Assembly (NCBI RefSeq): GCF_000718555.1
Contig: NZ_JOAN01000015.1
Span: 186,001 to 250,000, forward strand
DNA length: 64,000 nucleotides
Origin: Micromonospora chokoriensis
Lineage (GTDB): Bacteria; Actinomycetota; Actinomycetes; Mycobacteriales; Micromonosporaceae
Direction: 5' to 3'
The position numbers and the translations under genes were made by a program. Each line of letters starts with the position of its first letter. Within the stretch, counting starts at the first letter, position 1. The notes below the pieces were generated by a model. It did no database searches. It saw nothing but the letters and a program-made list of their open reading frames with translations, and was not told where the DNA came from. Positions 55,801 through 64,000 of this stretch are shown here, piece by piece.

Positions 55801-58800
55801 ACCCCGAACGGCGTGCTGTTCAGCTACCAGGCCGATGCGATCACCAACGGCACCACGTCGGCCAACTACACCCCGTCGATCTACATCGGCAATGACGGCA
55901 AACTGCGTGGATCGTTCTGGAACGGATTCCCGTCGCCGATCAACACGAACATGACGGTCACCGACGGCGCCTGGCACCACGTGGTGTTGGCCGGCGCCGG
56001 GGACACCCAGAAGCTCTACCTGGACGGGGTCGACCGGGGCACCCTCGACGGCACCATCGCCCAGATCCCCGGCGGCTCGGCGAATGTGCTGGTCGGTGCC
56101 GGGTTCGTCGGCGGCGGCTGGCCAAGCCACGTCAACAGCGGCGTGACTCCGGCGAGGGCCACCTACTTCACCGGCTCGATCGCCGAGGTGTCGTTCTTCA
56201 ACCAGGCGCTCACCGGCACCACGGTCACCGCACTGCACAGCTCCGGCCGAACCGCCCACCCGGTGCTCACCAAGGTGGTCCGCCCGTCGGGCGGAGTCAC
56301 CGCCCAGGTCGGCTACGACAAGACCTCCGGCCGGGTGTCCACGGTCACCGACGAGAACGGCGGCGTCTGGACGATGGGCACGCCCACCGTCTCGGGTAGC
56401 AGTGACGTCTACGCGGCGTCGGTGCTCGGCGGCAAGCCGGCCGACTACTGGCGGCTCGGGGACGTCGAGGCGACGGACGCCGCCAACGAGGTGCAGGGCG
56501 GTGTCGCCACCTACAGCTCCGCCACCCTGGGGGTCGCCGGCCCGTTCAGTGACAGTCGGGCGGCATCCTTCAACGGCACGACGTCTTATCTGCAGCTACC
56601 ACCCGAAGACGCGCCGACCACCGGACCCAATTCGGTGGAGATGTGGTTCAAGATGCCGGCCGGTAACACCGCCGGTGGAGTTCTCTACGGCTATCAGGCC
56701 AGCCCGGTGTCGGACCCGACCGTCGCCGGTATGTGGACCCCGGCGCTCTACGTCGGTACGGACGGCAAGCTGCGGGGCGGTTTCTGGACCGGAAGCGCGA
56801 CCCGGGTCATCACCAGCGGTGGCGCGGTCAACGACGACAAGTGGCACCACGTGGTGCTCTCCGCCGCCAGCAACACGCAGTCGCTCTACCTCGATGGTGT
56901 CGCGGTCGGCAAGCTCGACAACGCGCTGGTCACCGCCGACGGGCAGAACGTGTACGTCGGCGCGGGCAAGTGGGCCGGCGCCTGGCCGGGGCGTGGTGCC
57001 CGCGATGTCGGCTACTTCACCGGCTCGATCGCCGAGGTCGCCTTCTACCGCTCACAGCTCTCCGCCGACCAGGTCAGCGCGCACTTCCAGGCGTCGAAGC
57101 AGACCGCGCCGGTCGCGGTAACCATGGTCAACGGTGTCGCCAGCGCGATCCCGATGCCCGTCTCCACCGTCTCGGTCACCGGGCCGACGGGCGAGAAGGT
57201 CTCTTACAGCTACGACCTGGTCAACGGCAGCCGGATGGTCGCCCAGACCGATGGGCTGGGCAACACCACCAAGTTCGGGTACGACGTGGGCGGCTACGGC
57301 AACCTGACGTACGACCCGCGCGGGGTCTGGTCCCAGGAGCTCCAGGACGCCCGGGGCAACACGAAGCAGGTCATCACCTGTCAGGACCAGTCGGCCAGCA
57401 AGTGTTCGTCGGTCTACTACACCTACTACGCCAACTCGGCCGAGCCCCTGAACTGGGCGGACGCCGCGTTGCCGATGATGTTCGAGGACTTCAGTGGTGA
57501 CGGCGCTCCGGACGTGGTCTACCGGGCCGCCGACAACACCATCCAGATGGTGCAGGGCAACGGCGCGGGTGGCTGGCTGACCAGCCTGCCAACGCAGATC
57601 GGGACCAGCCTGGCCGCGGCGAACATGGCGGTGGCGGCCAAGGACTTCTCCGGCGACGGCAAGCCCGACCTGCTGTGGCGCAGCGCCTCCGACGGCAACC
57701 TCTACATGCTCAACGGCAACGGCGCGGGTGGCTGGGTGTCGAGCACCTCGGTCAAGATCGGCCCGAATGTCAGCGCCGCGGACCTGATGGTCTACTCCAA
57801 GGACTTCAGCGGTGACGGCAAACCCGACATCATCTACCGCAGCTCCGCCGACAAGAACCTGTACCTGCTGAAGGGCAACGGCTCGGGCGGCTGGTTGAGC
57901 ACCACCGCGACCCTGATCGGCCCGAACGTGAGCGCCGCGAACCTGCTCGTCTCGCCGGGCGACTTCGACGGCGACGGCAAACCCGACGTGCTCTACCGCA
58001 GCAGCGCGGACAACAACCTCTACCTGCTGCGGGGCAACGGGTCCGGCGGCTGGTTGAGCACCACCGCCACCCGGGTCGGCACCGGCTGGGGCACCGCCAA
58101 GGCCCTGCTCAGCGCGGGGGACTTCGACGGCGACAAGTTGGCCGACATCGTCTACCACAAGACCACCGACAACGACATGTACCTGGTGTCGGGCAACGGG
58201 ACCGGCGGTTGGGCGACGGGCAGCTCCATCAAGATCGGTGGCACGCCCGACCCGCGCAACGACGTCATCCTGACCATGCGCGACGGTCGATCGTCGTCGG
58301 CCACGGACAACCGCTACCTGACCAGCTACGGCTACGACGGCAAGGGCAACCAGACCAGCATCACCGACCCGCTGGGCCGGGTCACCCGCACCACCTTCAC
58401 CGACGGCACCACAGTCGCGGCGAAGGGCGGCGGGTTCGCCCCGGCTGGCCTGCCGGCGACGGTGACCACCGCCGGCGGGCAGACGCAGACGATCACCTAC
58501 TACGCCAGCGGCGACGTCGCCGAGATGGTCGAGCCGGGGGGCAAGGTCACCCGCTACGCGTACGACGGGCTGGGCCGGCTGCTGACCGAGACCGAGGTGA
58601 CCGACAGCTACCCCACGGGGCTCACCACCAGCCACGAGTACGACCGGTTGGGCCGTGAGGTCACCGAGACCGAGCCAGGGGTCACCAACCGGGTCACCGG
58701 CGCGATCCACACCGCCCGCACCACCACCGTGCACGACGACGACGGCAACATCACCGAGGTCACGGTCAGCGATCTGACCGGCGGCGACGCGTCCCGTACC

Positions 58801-61800
58801 GAGAAGCACACCTACAACTCGTACGGGCAGGAGTCGACGACCACCAACGGCGTCAACCAGACCACCGCCTTCGAGTACGACCGGTACGGCCGGGTGGTCA
58901 AGGAGACCGGCCCCGACGGCGGGGTGACCAGCAGCACCTACGACGTCGAGGGCAACCTGCTCACCACGACGGTGCAGGGCTACACGGGTGACCCGAACAA
59001 CCCCTCGGCTCCTCGCGACCTGGTGACCACCACCCGGGCGTACGACCCGGCGGGTCGGCTGGCCAGCGAGACCGACGCGATGGGCTGGACCACCAGCTAC
59101 ACGTACACCGACAACGGTCTGGAAGCGAAGGTCAGCCGGACCGACGGCACCCGGACGTTCGTGGTGGAGGAGAACGTCTACGACGCCGCCGGCAACGTGG
59201 TCAGCGAGATCACCAACAACGGTCACACCGTCACCACCACCGAGTACGACGCGGCGGGCCGGTCGACGGCGGCGGTCGTCGACCCCACCGGGCTCAAGCG
59301 CCGCACCGCGTTGACCTACGACGCAGACGACAACGTCATCTCCACCGTGTCCTCTGGGCCGGACGGCACCGTCACCAGCGTCTCCGACGCGCTCTACGAC
59401 AGCGCCGGCCGGGCCATCGCCGAGACGGAGTACCCGTCGGCGGCACTGACCCCGGTCGCGCGCTGGAAGCTCGACGAGACCAGCGGCACGAAGGCTGCCG
59501 ACTCCACCGGCAACAGCCCGGCCACCGCGATCGGCAACGTCACCTGGTCCACCGACCGCGGCGGCTCGGCCGTCCTCGACGGCACGAGCGGGTACCTGAA
59601 GACCGGTCCGGTCGTGGACGCCAAGAGGGCGTTCACCATCTCGGCCTGGGCGAAGCTCGCCTCGAAGAACCCGGCCCTGGGCAACACGGAGCAGCTCGTC
59701 TTCAGCGCGTCGGGCGGGATCGGCGCCTCGGCGGCGAAGGTCTTCTACGCGCCCGGTGACGACCGGTGGTACGCCGGAGCGGCGGTCCGCAAGGCGGACG
59801 GGACCAACATGTTCGTCCAGGGCGGCGGAGCGGCTGGTTCCGCGTCGGCGGTGGGTACCTGGACGCACATCGCACTCACCGTGGATCCGGCCAACAAGAC
59901 GATGAAGCTCTACGCCAACGGGGCGGTGCAGGCCACGGCGACCACGACCGAGACGTTCAACAACACGATCACGGGCCTCACCATCGGCGGTGCGGACGGC
60001 TGGGGCTTCTTCCCCGGCGCGGTCAGCGACGTGCAGGTGTACCAGAAGGCCCTGAGTGACGCGGAGGTCTCGCAGGTCAAGGCGGGGACCGCCCCGGCGG
60101 CGGACGCGTACGTCATTCGTACCTCACAGGTGCTGGACTCCGACGACCTGCCCACCTCGGTCACCGACCCGAACGGCAACACCACCCACTACGGGTACGA
60201 CGAGGAGGGCCGGGCGGTGAAGACCACCGCCCCGGCGGCGATGGTCGAGCAGCCCGGACAGCTGCCGGCCCTGGCCAACGCGGTGAGCCTGGTCGGATTC
60301 AACACGTTCGACGAGCCGACCGACACCCGGGACGCGAACGGCAACTGGTCGGTGGTGGAGTACGACGCGGTGGGCCGGGTGGTGTCGGACAAGGCGCCGG
60401 CGTACACCCCGCCCGGGTCGACGACGCCGATCGTGCCGGAGACCCGGCACAGCTACGACGTGAACGGGCAACTGGAGGCGGTCACCGACCCGCTGGGCAA
60501 GGTCACCCGCTACGAGTACGACCAGCTCGGCCGGGCGTCGAAGGAGGTCGCGCCGAACGACGGTGCCACCACCTACACCTACGACGACGCGGGCAACGTG
60601 CTGTCGTCGACCGACCCGACCGGGGCGGTGAGCGCCGCGACCTACGACTACCTGGGCCGCACGGTCACCTCGACGGAGGTGGTTCGGCAGGACGGCAAGA
60701 GCCACACCACCAACTACACGTACAACGCCCAGGGCTGGCCGTCGCAGGTCACCACGGCCGCTGGGGTGAACAGCTCGACGACGTACAACGTGCTCGGTGA
60801 TCCGCTGACGGTCACCGACGGCGCCAACAACGTGAGCCGCTACGAGTACGACGCCGAGGGTCGGACCACCAAGACGATCCGCCCGGACGGGTCGTACGCC
60901 TCGGTCACCTACGACATGGCGGATCGGGCCACCCGCACCGCCGAGTACAGCCCGACCGGGACGTTGCTGTCGGAGCAGTCGGCCCGCTACGACCGGGCCG
61001 GCAACATGGTGGCCAGCACCGACGCCCGCCGCACCACGGTGACCTACGAGTACGACGCAACCGGCGTGGTCACCAAGGAGACGCAGCCGATCTCCGCGTC
61101 AGACTCCATCGTCACCACGTTCGGCTACGACCTGGAGGGCAACCGCACCCGGTTCACCGACGGTCGGGGCAACGCCTTCCACACCAGGTACAACTCGTGG
61201 GGGCTGCCGGAGGCGATGATCGAACCGGCGACCGCCGCGCACCCGGACCCGGCGGACCGGACCTTCACCCTGTCGTACGACAAGTCCGGTCGCCCGGCGA
61301 AGCAGACCATGCCGGGCGGGGTGGCGGTCACCAACGAGTACGACGATCTGGGGCAACTGGTCCGGCAGTCGGGCGTGGGGGCCGAGGTCGCCACGGAGGA
61401 CCGGAGCTTCGGCTACGACGTCGCCGGCCGGATGACCTCACTGTCCGGCTCGGGCGGCACGAACACCATCGCGTACGACGACCGGGGTCTGCCGAGGTCG
61501 GTGACCGGCCCGTCGGGCAACTCGACGTTCGGGTACGACCCCGACGGTCGACTGGCCTCCCGGCAGGACGCGGCCGGCACGACCTCCTACACCTACGACG
61601 GCGCGGGCCGCCTCTCGGAGCTGGCCAACTCGTCGGCCGGTGTGCAGATGGCCTACACCTACAACACGCTCTCCCAGGTCAAGAAGATCACCTACGGGTC
61701 GAACGGCAACACCCGCGACTTCACCTTCGACCCGCTGCGCCGGCTCACCGGCGACGAGTTGAAGTCGTCCGCGGGGGCGTCGCTTGCGAAGATCACCTAC

Positions 61801-64000
61801 GGCTGGGACGAGAACAGCAACATCACCTCGAAGTCGACGACCGGCTTCGCCGGCTCGGCCGCGAACACCTACAGCTACGACCTGGCCGACCGGCTGACAT
61901 CCTGGAACAACGGCGCCAACACCACCGCGTACGCCTACGACAAGTCCGGTAACCGGGTGCAGAACGGCTCCAAGCTGTTCACCTACGACCAGCGGAACCG
62001 GCTGTTGACCGCCGACGGCGCGAGCTACACCTACACGGCCCGGGGCACCCTGGACAACGCCGGCGGCAACATCACCCGTACCGACGCCTTCGGGCAGGTG
62101 GTGTCGCAGCAGTCGGCGGGCGGCACGCAGACCTACACGTACGACGGTCTGGGCCGCGCGATTCGGCCCGGCCACGCGTACACCGGTCTGGGTAACGACC
62201 TGGCGGCCGACTCCAGCGCGAGCTACGTGCGGGGGCCGTCCGGCGAGGTGGTCGGGACCACCGGTGGCGGTAACCAGCGGATGGTCTGGACGGACCTGCA
62301 CTCCGACGTGGTCGGGCAGTTCACCCCGACCGGGACGGCGCTGGCCGGCTCGGTGACCTACGACCCGCTGGGCAAGGCGCTCAACACCAGCGGCCTGCTC
62401 GGCCAGCTCGGCTACCAGTCGGAGTGGACCGACGCGCTGACCAGCCGGGTCAACATGCACGCCCGCTGGTACAACACGGACACCGGCCAGTTCGACACCC
62501 GGGACACGGCGAGCAACAGCCCGCTACCGGACTCGATCAACGCCAACCGCTACCAGTACGGCGACGCGAACCCGCTCACCGTCACCGACCCGACCGGGCA
62601 CTGGGGTCTGGGCAGCCTGAAGAAGTCCTTCTCCCGCGCGGTCAGCTCGGTCAGCTCGAGCTTCCGCTCGTACGCGTCGTCCGCCTATTCGTACGCGTCC
62701 TCGGCCTACTCGTACGCGTCGTCGGCCTACAGCGCCGCGAAGTCGACGGTGAAGAAGACCGTCTCGCGGGCCAAGGCGGCGGTGAAGAAGAAGGTTCACC
62801 AGGTCAAGAAGAAGTACAACCAGATCAAGAAGCAGGTCAAGAAGAAGTACAACCAGGCCAAGCGGGCGATCAAGAAGAAGTACAACCAGGTCAAGAAACG
62901 CGTCGCCAAGAAGATAGCGGCGGTCAAGAAGCGCGCCAAACAGGCTGCGGCGAAACTGAAGCAGGCCGGTAAGAAGATCGCCGCCAAGGCGCAGCGGGTG
63001 GTCAAGAAGGCCACCACCGCCGTGCGGGACGCGGCGAACGCGACGACCAAGTGGGTCAAGGAACACAAGGACGTCCTGCTGGAGGTCGCCGCGATCGGTG
63101 GCGCGATTCTGGCAGGTATCGCCTGCACAGCGGTGACCGCAGGTGTCGGTGCGATCGCCTGCATGGCCGGCGCCGGGGCGTTGATCAGCCTGGCCAAGGA
63201 CGCCGCGCAGGGCGACATCCACAGCATCGGTGACGCGCTGGGCTCTCTGGGTACCGGTGCGGTCACCGGGCTGATCGGCGGTGCCGGTGGTGCCATCGCG
63301 GCACGGGTCGGTGCTGCGGTGGCGAAGAAGGTCGGCACCGGCCTGGTGGGCCGGTTGGCGACCGAGGCCGCCGAGAACGGTGTTGAGGACGCGGTCGGGC
63401 AGTTGGCCACGTCGGGCACCTACAACCCGCGGGCTGCCGCGGAGAACATGGTGCCGGGGCTCGGTGGGTTGAGCCGCAAGGGCGGCGGTGGCGCGCGTTC
63501 CGGTGGGGCTTCTTCGGGCGGCTCCGGTGGTGGGGGTGGGTTTAACCCGCTCGGCCTCGCGGTCGGTGGCGGTGGTGGCGGATGCTCGGGATCGAACAGG
63601 GGCCCCCGGCACAGCTTCGACCCGAAGACCCGGGTCCTCATGGCCGACGGCAGCAGCCGGCCGATCGAGGATGTCAACGTCGGTGACAAGGTCATGGCGA
63701 CCGACCCGGTGGCGGGGAAGTCGGAGCCGAAGCAGGTCACCCAACTGCACCGGAACACCGACAGGGACCTGACCGACCTCACCGTCCGCGACCAGGACGG
63801 CAAGGTGACGAAGGTCGAGACGACCTGGCACCACCCGTTCTGGAACGCCTCGGAGCGGAAGTGGGACGACGCCAAGGACCTGAAGCCGGGCACCAAGCTG
63901 CTGGTCAAGGGCAAGGGTGCGGTCACTGTGGTCGCGGTGCTCAACGAGCTCGGCGTTGAGGAGATGCGCGACCTCACCGTCGCTGACATCCACACGTATT
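52834..64000 (+). CDS. Giant secreted RHS/YD-repeat polymorphic toxin precursor with Hint domain, 3' end beyond the window
   Basis: Open to the window end, at least 3,722 codons, ATG 52834 with GGGGAGGGG upstream. By approximate residue: signal region 1-30; DNRLRE/CBM-like 365-550; RHS N-terminal region from 670; LamG-like jelly rolls 905-1135, 1190-1420 and 2200-2425; FG-GAP/VCBS repeats 1550-1800 (DFSGDGKPD); YD repeats in between; RHS core 3170-3260 (RYQYGDANPLTVTDPTGH); Lys-rich 3296-3400; hydrophobic 3410-3460; Hint from 3590 (HSFDPKTRVLMADG, TWHHPFW). Such proteins encapsulate a C-terminal toxin released by self-cleavage. Toxin and immunity genes lie past the window. Confidence 0.93.
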   Translation, partial: MRRSVTSGPRRVAFVVAVVFGLTVAIPADVVRPGGEFPLTWLTWFAQRPAWSATAAFVGLPVQQRGKPVTVDPHVPASATDAGTGAGRAPQPAPGTLEAYQPHRIATTPEVTDAAEPGFDARTSTRDARKSSARSDIFANADGSITKRTYNRPVNYRASDGTWQKIDSNLARRSDGRLHVTANRLGVSVAGGTSGASGRAANSATDGDLAQLTLPGGESVGYRLEGGTVNVPEVTGPTARYRDVLPDTDLELTTFDAGIKETLVLRSPEAASTWVFPLRLTGLTPRLTDAGSVELLNAAGTAVAWFPHGSMQDSKVDPRSGAPAESDAVTFEIITLAGAPALKVVADPAWLRDPARQYPVRVDPTATTGTTGDVYVDNDSETTNHNGDNLPVGTYDGAVKARSFIHFDEFASDGLAGKRFSAAKLRLYHTWSFNCTSHKAFDVHRVTQAWTVAGLTSAAHPGPTISSSIGSLTITDNYPACTNNPPNRSTGKWVTVPLAVDTFNDWSTGGMNEGLALTASETDSTAWKRFTAANYSDGSYKPYLELTYTNNVAPQVNVRYPTNNAVVQTLTPELHSRAVDPDKWPNKGFTYNYVVADAGTGAVVANSGWVATASWTIPAGKLTWNKSYLYTVQVNDKAGSSAVYPAYAFTTSVPQPLLTGSLAQNSGKGYDAGIGNYTTSATDASVATVGPSLAITRSYNSLDARRSNAFGAGWSSMLDTRATQVRDVAGQVQSVLITYPTGQDVALGRNADGTFTPASGRFSVLKENKDVSGAVTGYTLTDKDASLYVFAQSAGSGVFKITSVTDANGRTMTFTYDASSNATKVTSASGRSLYVTWSTPAGSEYVHPATVSTDPAVPGDSSTSTTWQYTYGTSDQLAKVCPPTSATACTTYQHDSTSQYANATLNAGPYSYWRLTEAAGATTAASSVLGNAGVDNARYNNVALGQAAALPGSTATTAGFNGTSSHVQLPGNLVSDGQYQSISMWFKTTTPNGVLFSYQADAITNGTTSANYTPSIYIGNDGKLRGSFWNGFPSPINTNMTVTDGAWHHVVLAGAGDTQKLYLDGVDRGTLDGTIAQIPGGSANVLVGAGFVGGGWPSHVNSGVTPARATYFTGSIAEVSFFNQALTGTTVTALHSSGRTAHPVLTKVVRPSGGVTAQVGYDKTSGRVSTVTDENGGVWTMGTPTVSGSSDVYAASVLGGKPADYWRLGDVEATDAANEVQGGVATYSSATLGVAGPFSDSRAASFNGTTSYLQLPPEDAPTTGPNSVEMWFKMPAGNTAGGVLYGYQASPVSDPTVAGMWTPALYVGTDGKLRGGFWTGSATRVITSGGAVNDDKWHHVVLSAASNTQSLYLDGVAVGKLDNALVTADGQNVYVGAGKWAGAWPGRGARDVGYFTGSIAEVAFYRSQLSADQVSAHFQASKQTAPVAVTMVNGVASAIPMPVSTVSVTGPTGEKVSYSYDLVNGSRMVAQTDGLGNTTKFGYDVGGYGNLTYDPRGVWSQELQDARGNTKQVITCQDQSASKCSSVYYTYYANSAEPLNWADAALPMMFEDFSGDGAPDVVYRAADNTIQMVQGNGAGGWLTSLPTQIGTSLAAANMAVAAKDFSGDGKPDLLWRSASDGNLYMLNGNGAGGWVSSTSVKIGPNVSAADLMVYSKDFSGDGKPDIIYRSSADKNLYLLKGNGSGGWLSTTATLIGPNVSAANLLVSPGDFDGDGKPDVLYRSSADNNLYLLRGNGSGGWLSTTATRVGTGWGTAKALLSAGDFDGDKLADIVYHKTTDNDMYLVSGNGTGGWATGSSIKIGGTPDPRNDVILTMRDGRSSSATDNRYLTSYGYDGKGNQTSITDPLGRVTRTTFTDGTTVAAKGGGFAPAGLPATVTTAGGQTQTITYYASGDVAEMVEPGGKVTRYAYDGLGRLLTETEVTDSYPTGLTTSHEYDRLGREVTETEPGVTNRVTGAIHTARTTTVHDDDGNITEVTVSDLTGGDASRTEKHTYNSYGQESTTTNGVNQTTAFEYDRYGRVVKETGPDGGVTSSTYDVEGNLLTTTVQGYTGDPNNPSAPRDLVTTTRAYDPAGRLASETDAMGWTTSYTYTDNGLEAKVSRTDGTRTFVVEENVYDAAGNVVSEITNNGHTVTTTEYDAAGRSTAAVVDPTGLKRRTALTYDADDNVISTVSSGPDGTVTSVSDALYDSAGRAIAETEYPSAALTPVARWKLDETSGTKAADSTGNSPATAIGNVTWSTDRGGSAVLDGTSGYLKTGPVVDAKRAFTISAWAKLASKNPALGNTEQLVFSASGGIGASAAKVFYAPGDDRWYAGAAVRKADGTNMFVQGGGAAGSASAVGTWTHIALTVDPANKTMKLYANGAVQATATTTETFNNTITGLTIGGADGWGFFPGAVSDVQVYQKALSDAEVSQVKAGTAPAADAYVIRTSQVLDSDDLPTSVTDPNGNTTHYGYDEEGRAVKTTAPAAMVEQPGQLPALANAVSLVGFNTFDEPTDTRDANGNWSVVEYDAVGRVVSDKAPAYTPPGSTTPIVPETRHSYDVNGQLEAVTDPLGKVTRYEYDQLGRASKEVAPNDGATTYTYDDAGNVLSSTDPTGAVSAATYDYLGRTVTSTEVVRQDGKSHTTNYTYNAQGWPSQVTTAAGVNSSTTYNVLGDPLTVTDGANNVSRYEYDAEGRTTKTIRPDGSYASVTYDMADRATRTAEYSPTGTLLSEQSARYDRAGNMVASTDARRTTVTYEYDATGVVTKETQPISASDSIVTTFGYDLEGNRTRFTDGRGNAFHTRYNSWGLPEAMIEPATAAHPDPADRTFTLSYDKSGRPAKQTMPGGVAVTNEYDDLGQLVRQSGVGAEVATEDRSFGYDVAGRMTSLSGSGGTNTIAYDDRGLPRSVTGPSGNSTFGYDPDGRLASRQDAAGTTSYTYDGAGRLSELANSSAGVQMAYTYNTLSQVKKITYGSNGNTRDFTFDPLRRLTGDELKSSAGASLAKITYGWDENSNITSKSTTGFAGSAANTYSYDLADRLTSWNNGANTTAYAYDKSGNRVQNGSKLFTYDQRNRLLTADGASYTYTARGTLDNAGGNITRTDAFGQVVSQQSAGGTQTYTYDGLGRAIRPGHAYTGLGNDLAADSSASYVRGPSGEVVGTTGGGNQRMVWTDLHSDVVGQFTPTGTALAGSVTYDPLGKALNTSGLLGQLGYQSEWTDALTSRVNMHARWYNTDTGQFDTRDTASNSPLPDSINANRYQYGDANPLTVTDPTGHWGLGSLKKSFSRAVSSVSSSFRSYASSAYSYASSAYSYASSAYSAAKSTVKKTVSRAKAAVKKKVHQVKKKYNQIKKQVKKKYNQAKRAIKKKYNQVKKRVAKKIAAVKKRAKQAAAKLKQAGKKIAAKAQRVVKKATTAVRDAANATTKWVKEHKDVLLEVAAIGGAILAGIACTAVTAGVGAIACMAGAGALISLAKDAAQGDIHSIGDALGSLGTGAVTGLIGGAGGAIAARVGAAVAKKVGTGLVGRLATEAAENGVEDAVGQLATSGTYNPRAAAENMVPGLGGLSRKGGGGARSGGASSGGSGGGGGFNPLGLAVGGGGGGCSGSNRGPRHSFDPKTRVLMADGSSRPIEDVNVGDKVMATDPVAGKSEPKQVTQLHRNTDRDLTDLTVRDQDGKVTKVETTWHHPFWNASERKWDDAKDLKPGTKLLVKGKGAVTVVAVLNELGVEEMRDLTVADIHTY

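Noticed and set aside
53440..59868. Very long minus-strand frames opposite the RHS gene (over 900 codons each)
   Set aside because: They are Val/Arg/Gly-rich shadows of the YD/LamG coding strand with no recognisable domain; the plus frame has clear domains throughout.

Overview
The window reads as chromosomal DNA of a high-GC actinomycete, most likely Micromonospora or a close relative. The grounds are very high GC with many GTG starts, an XRE-DUF5753/DUF397 pair, DUF2510-RDD proteins, a Pat-type aminotransferase, an orphan MsiK-type sugar ATPase, a CrtU-like carotenoid enzyme, and a giant secreted RHS protein. The genus is an inference; no rRNA is present.

Layout. 0-2.5 kb: end of carD, then ispD, ispF (MEP isoprenoid pathway) and a TPR membrane protein. 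2.5-24 kb: mixed accessory and metabolic genes. Most of a tyrosine breakdown route lies here: hmgA, a divergent uncharacterised gene overlapping fahA, a Pat-type aminotransferase, hpd with a divergent Lrp regulator, and fumarases of both classes. A maleylacetoacetate isomerase was not recognised. Interleaved are a WxL-like/DUF916/LPXTG surface cluster, two related small secreted proteins, two beta-propeller proteins and two RDD membrane proteins. 23.6-32.3 kb: XRE/DUF397 pair, GNAT, CGNR regulator with divergent EamA exporter, S8 protease, an AbiEi/DUF559-like protein between two copies of a palindromic repeat, and an IclR regulator. 32.3-36.1 kb: cysS-rlmB, which in mycobacteria directly follows carD-ispD-ispF, then msiK. 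36.4-41 kb: tRNA-Thr, a decayed integrase end, and a three-gene operon of a collagen-like secreted protein (frame broken by a 16-bp duplication), a TPR lipoprotein and a fused glycosyltransferase-methyltransferase. 41-52.8 kb: AraC/VOC pair, histidine phosphatase, enoyl-CoA hydratase, Ser/Thr kinase, HNH endonuclease with an upstream 29-codon ORF, CrtU-like oxidoreductase, Pyr-excise-like protein and an RCK-TM-RCK protein without a K+ filter. 52.8 kb to the end: one open frame of at least 3,722 codons, an RHS/YD polymorphic-toxin precursor that leaves the window inside its Hint domain.

How genes work together. Pat, Hpd, HmgA and FahA could turn tyrosine into fumarate and acetoacetate, with the fumarases consuming the fumarate. 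The collagen-like operon has the make-up of a secreted O-glycoprotein with its modifying enzyme. The most promising candidates for undescribed biology are that operon, the uncharacterised gene in the tyrosine cluster, and the WxL-like locus. Several intergenic regions carry strong inverted repeats that act as terminators, candidate operators or small palindromic repeat elements.
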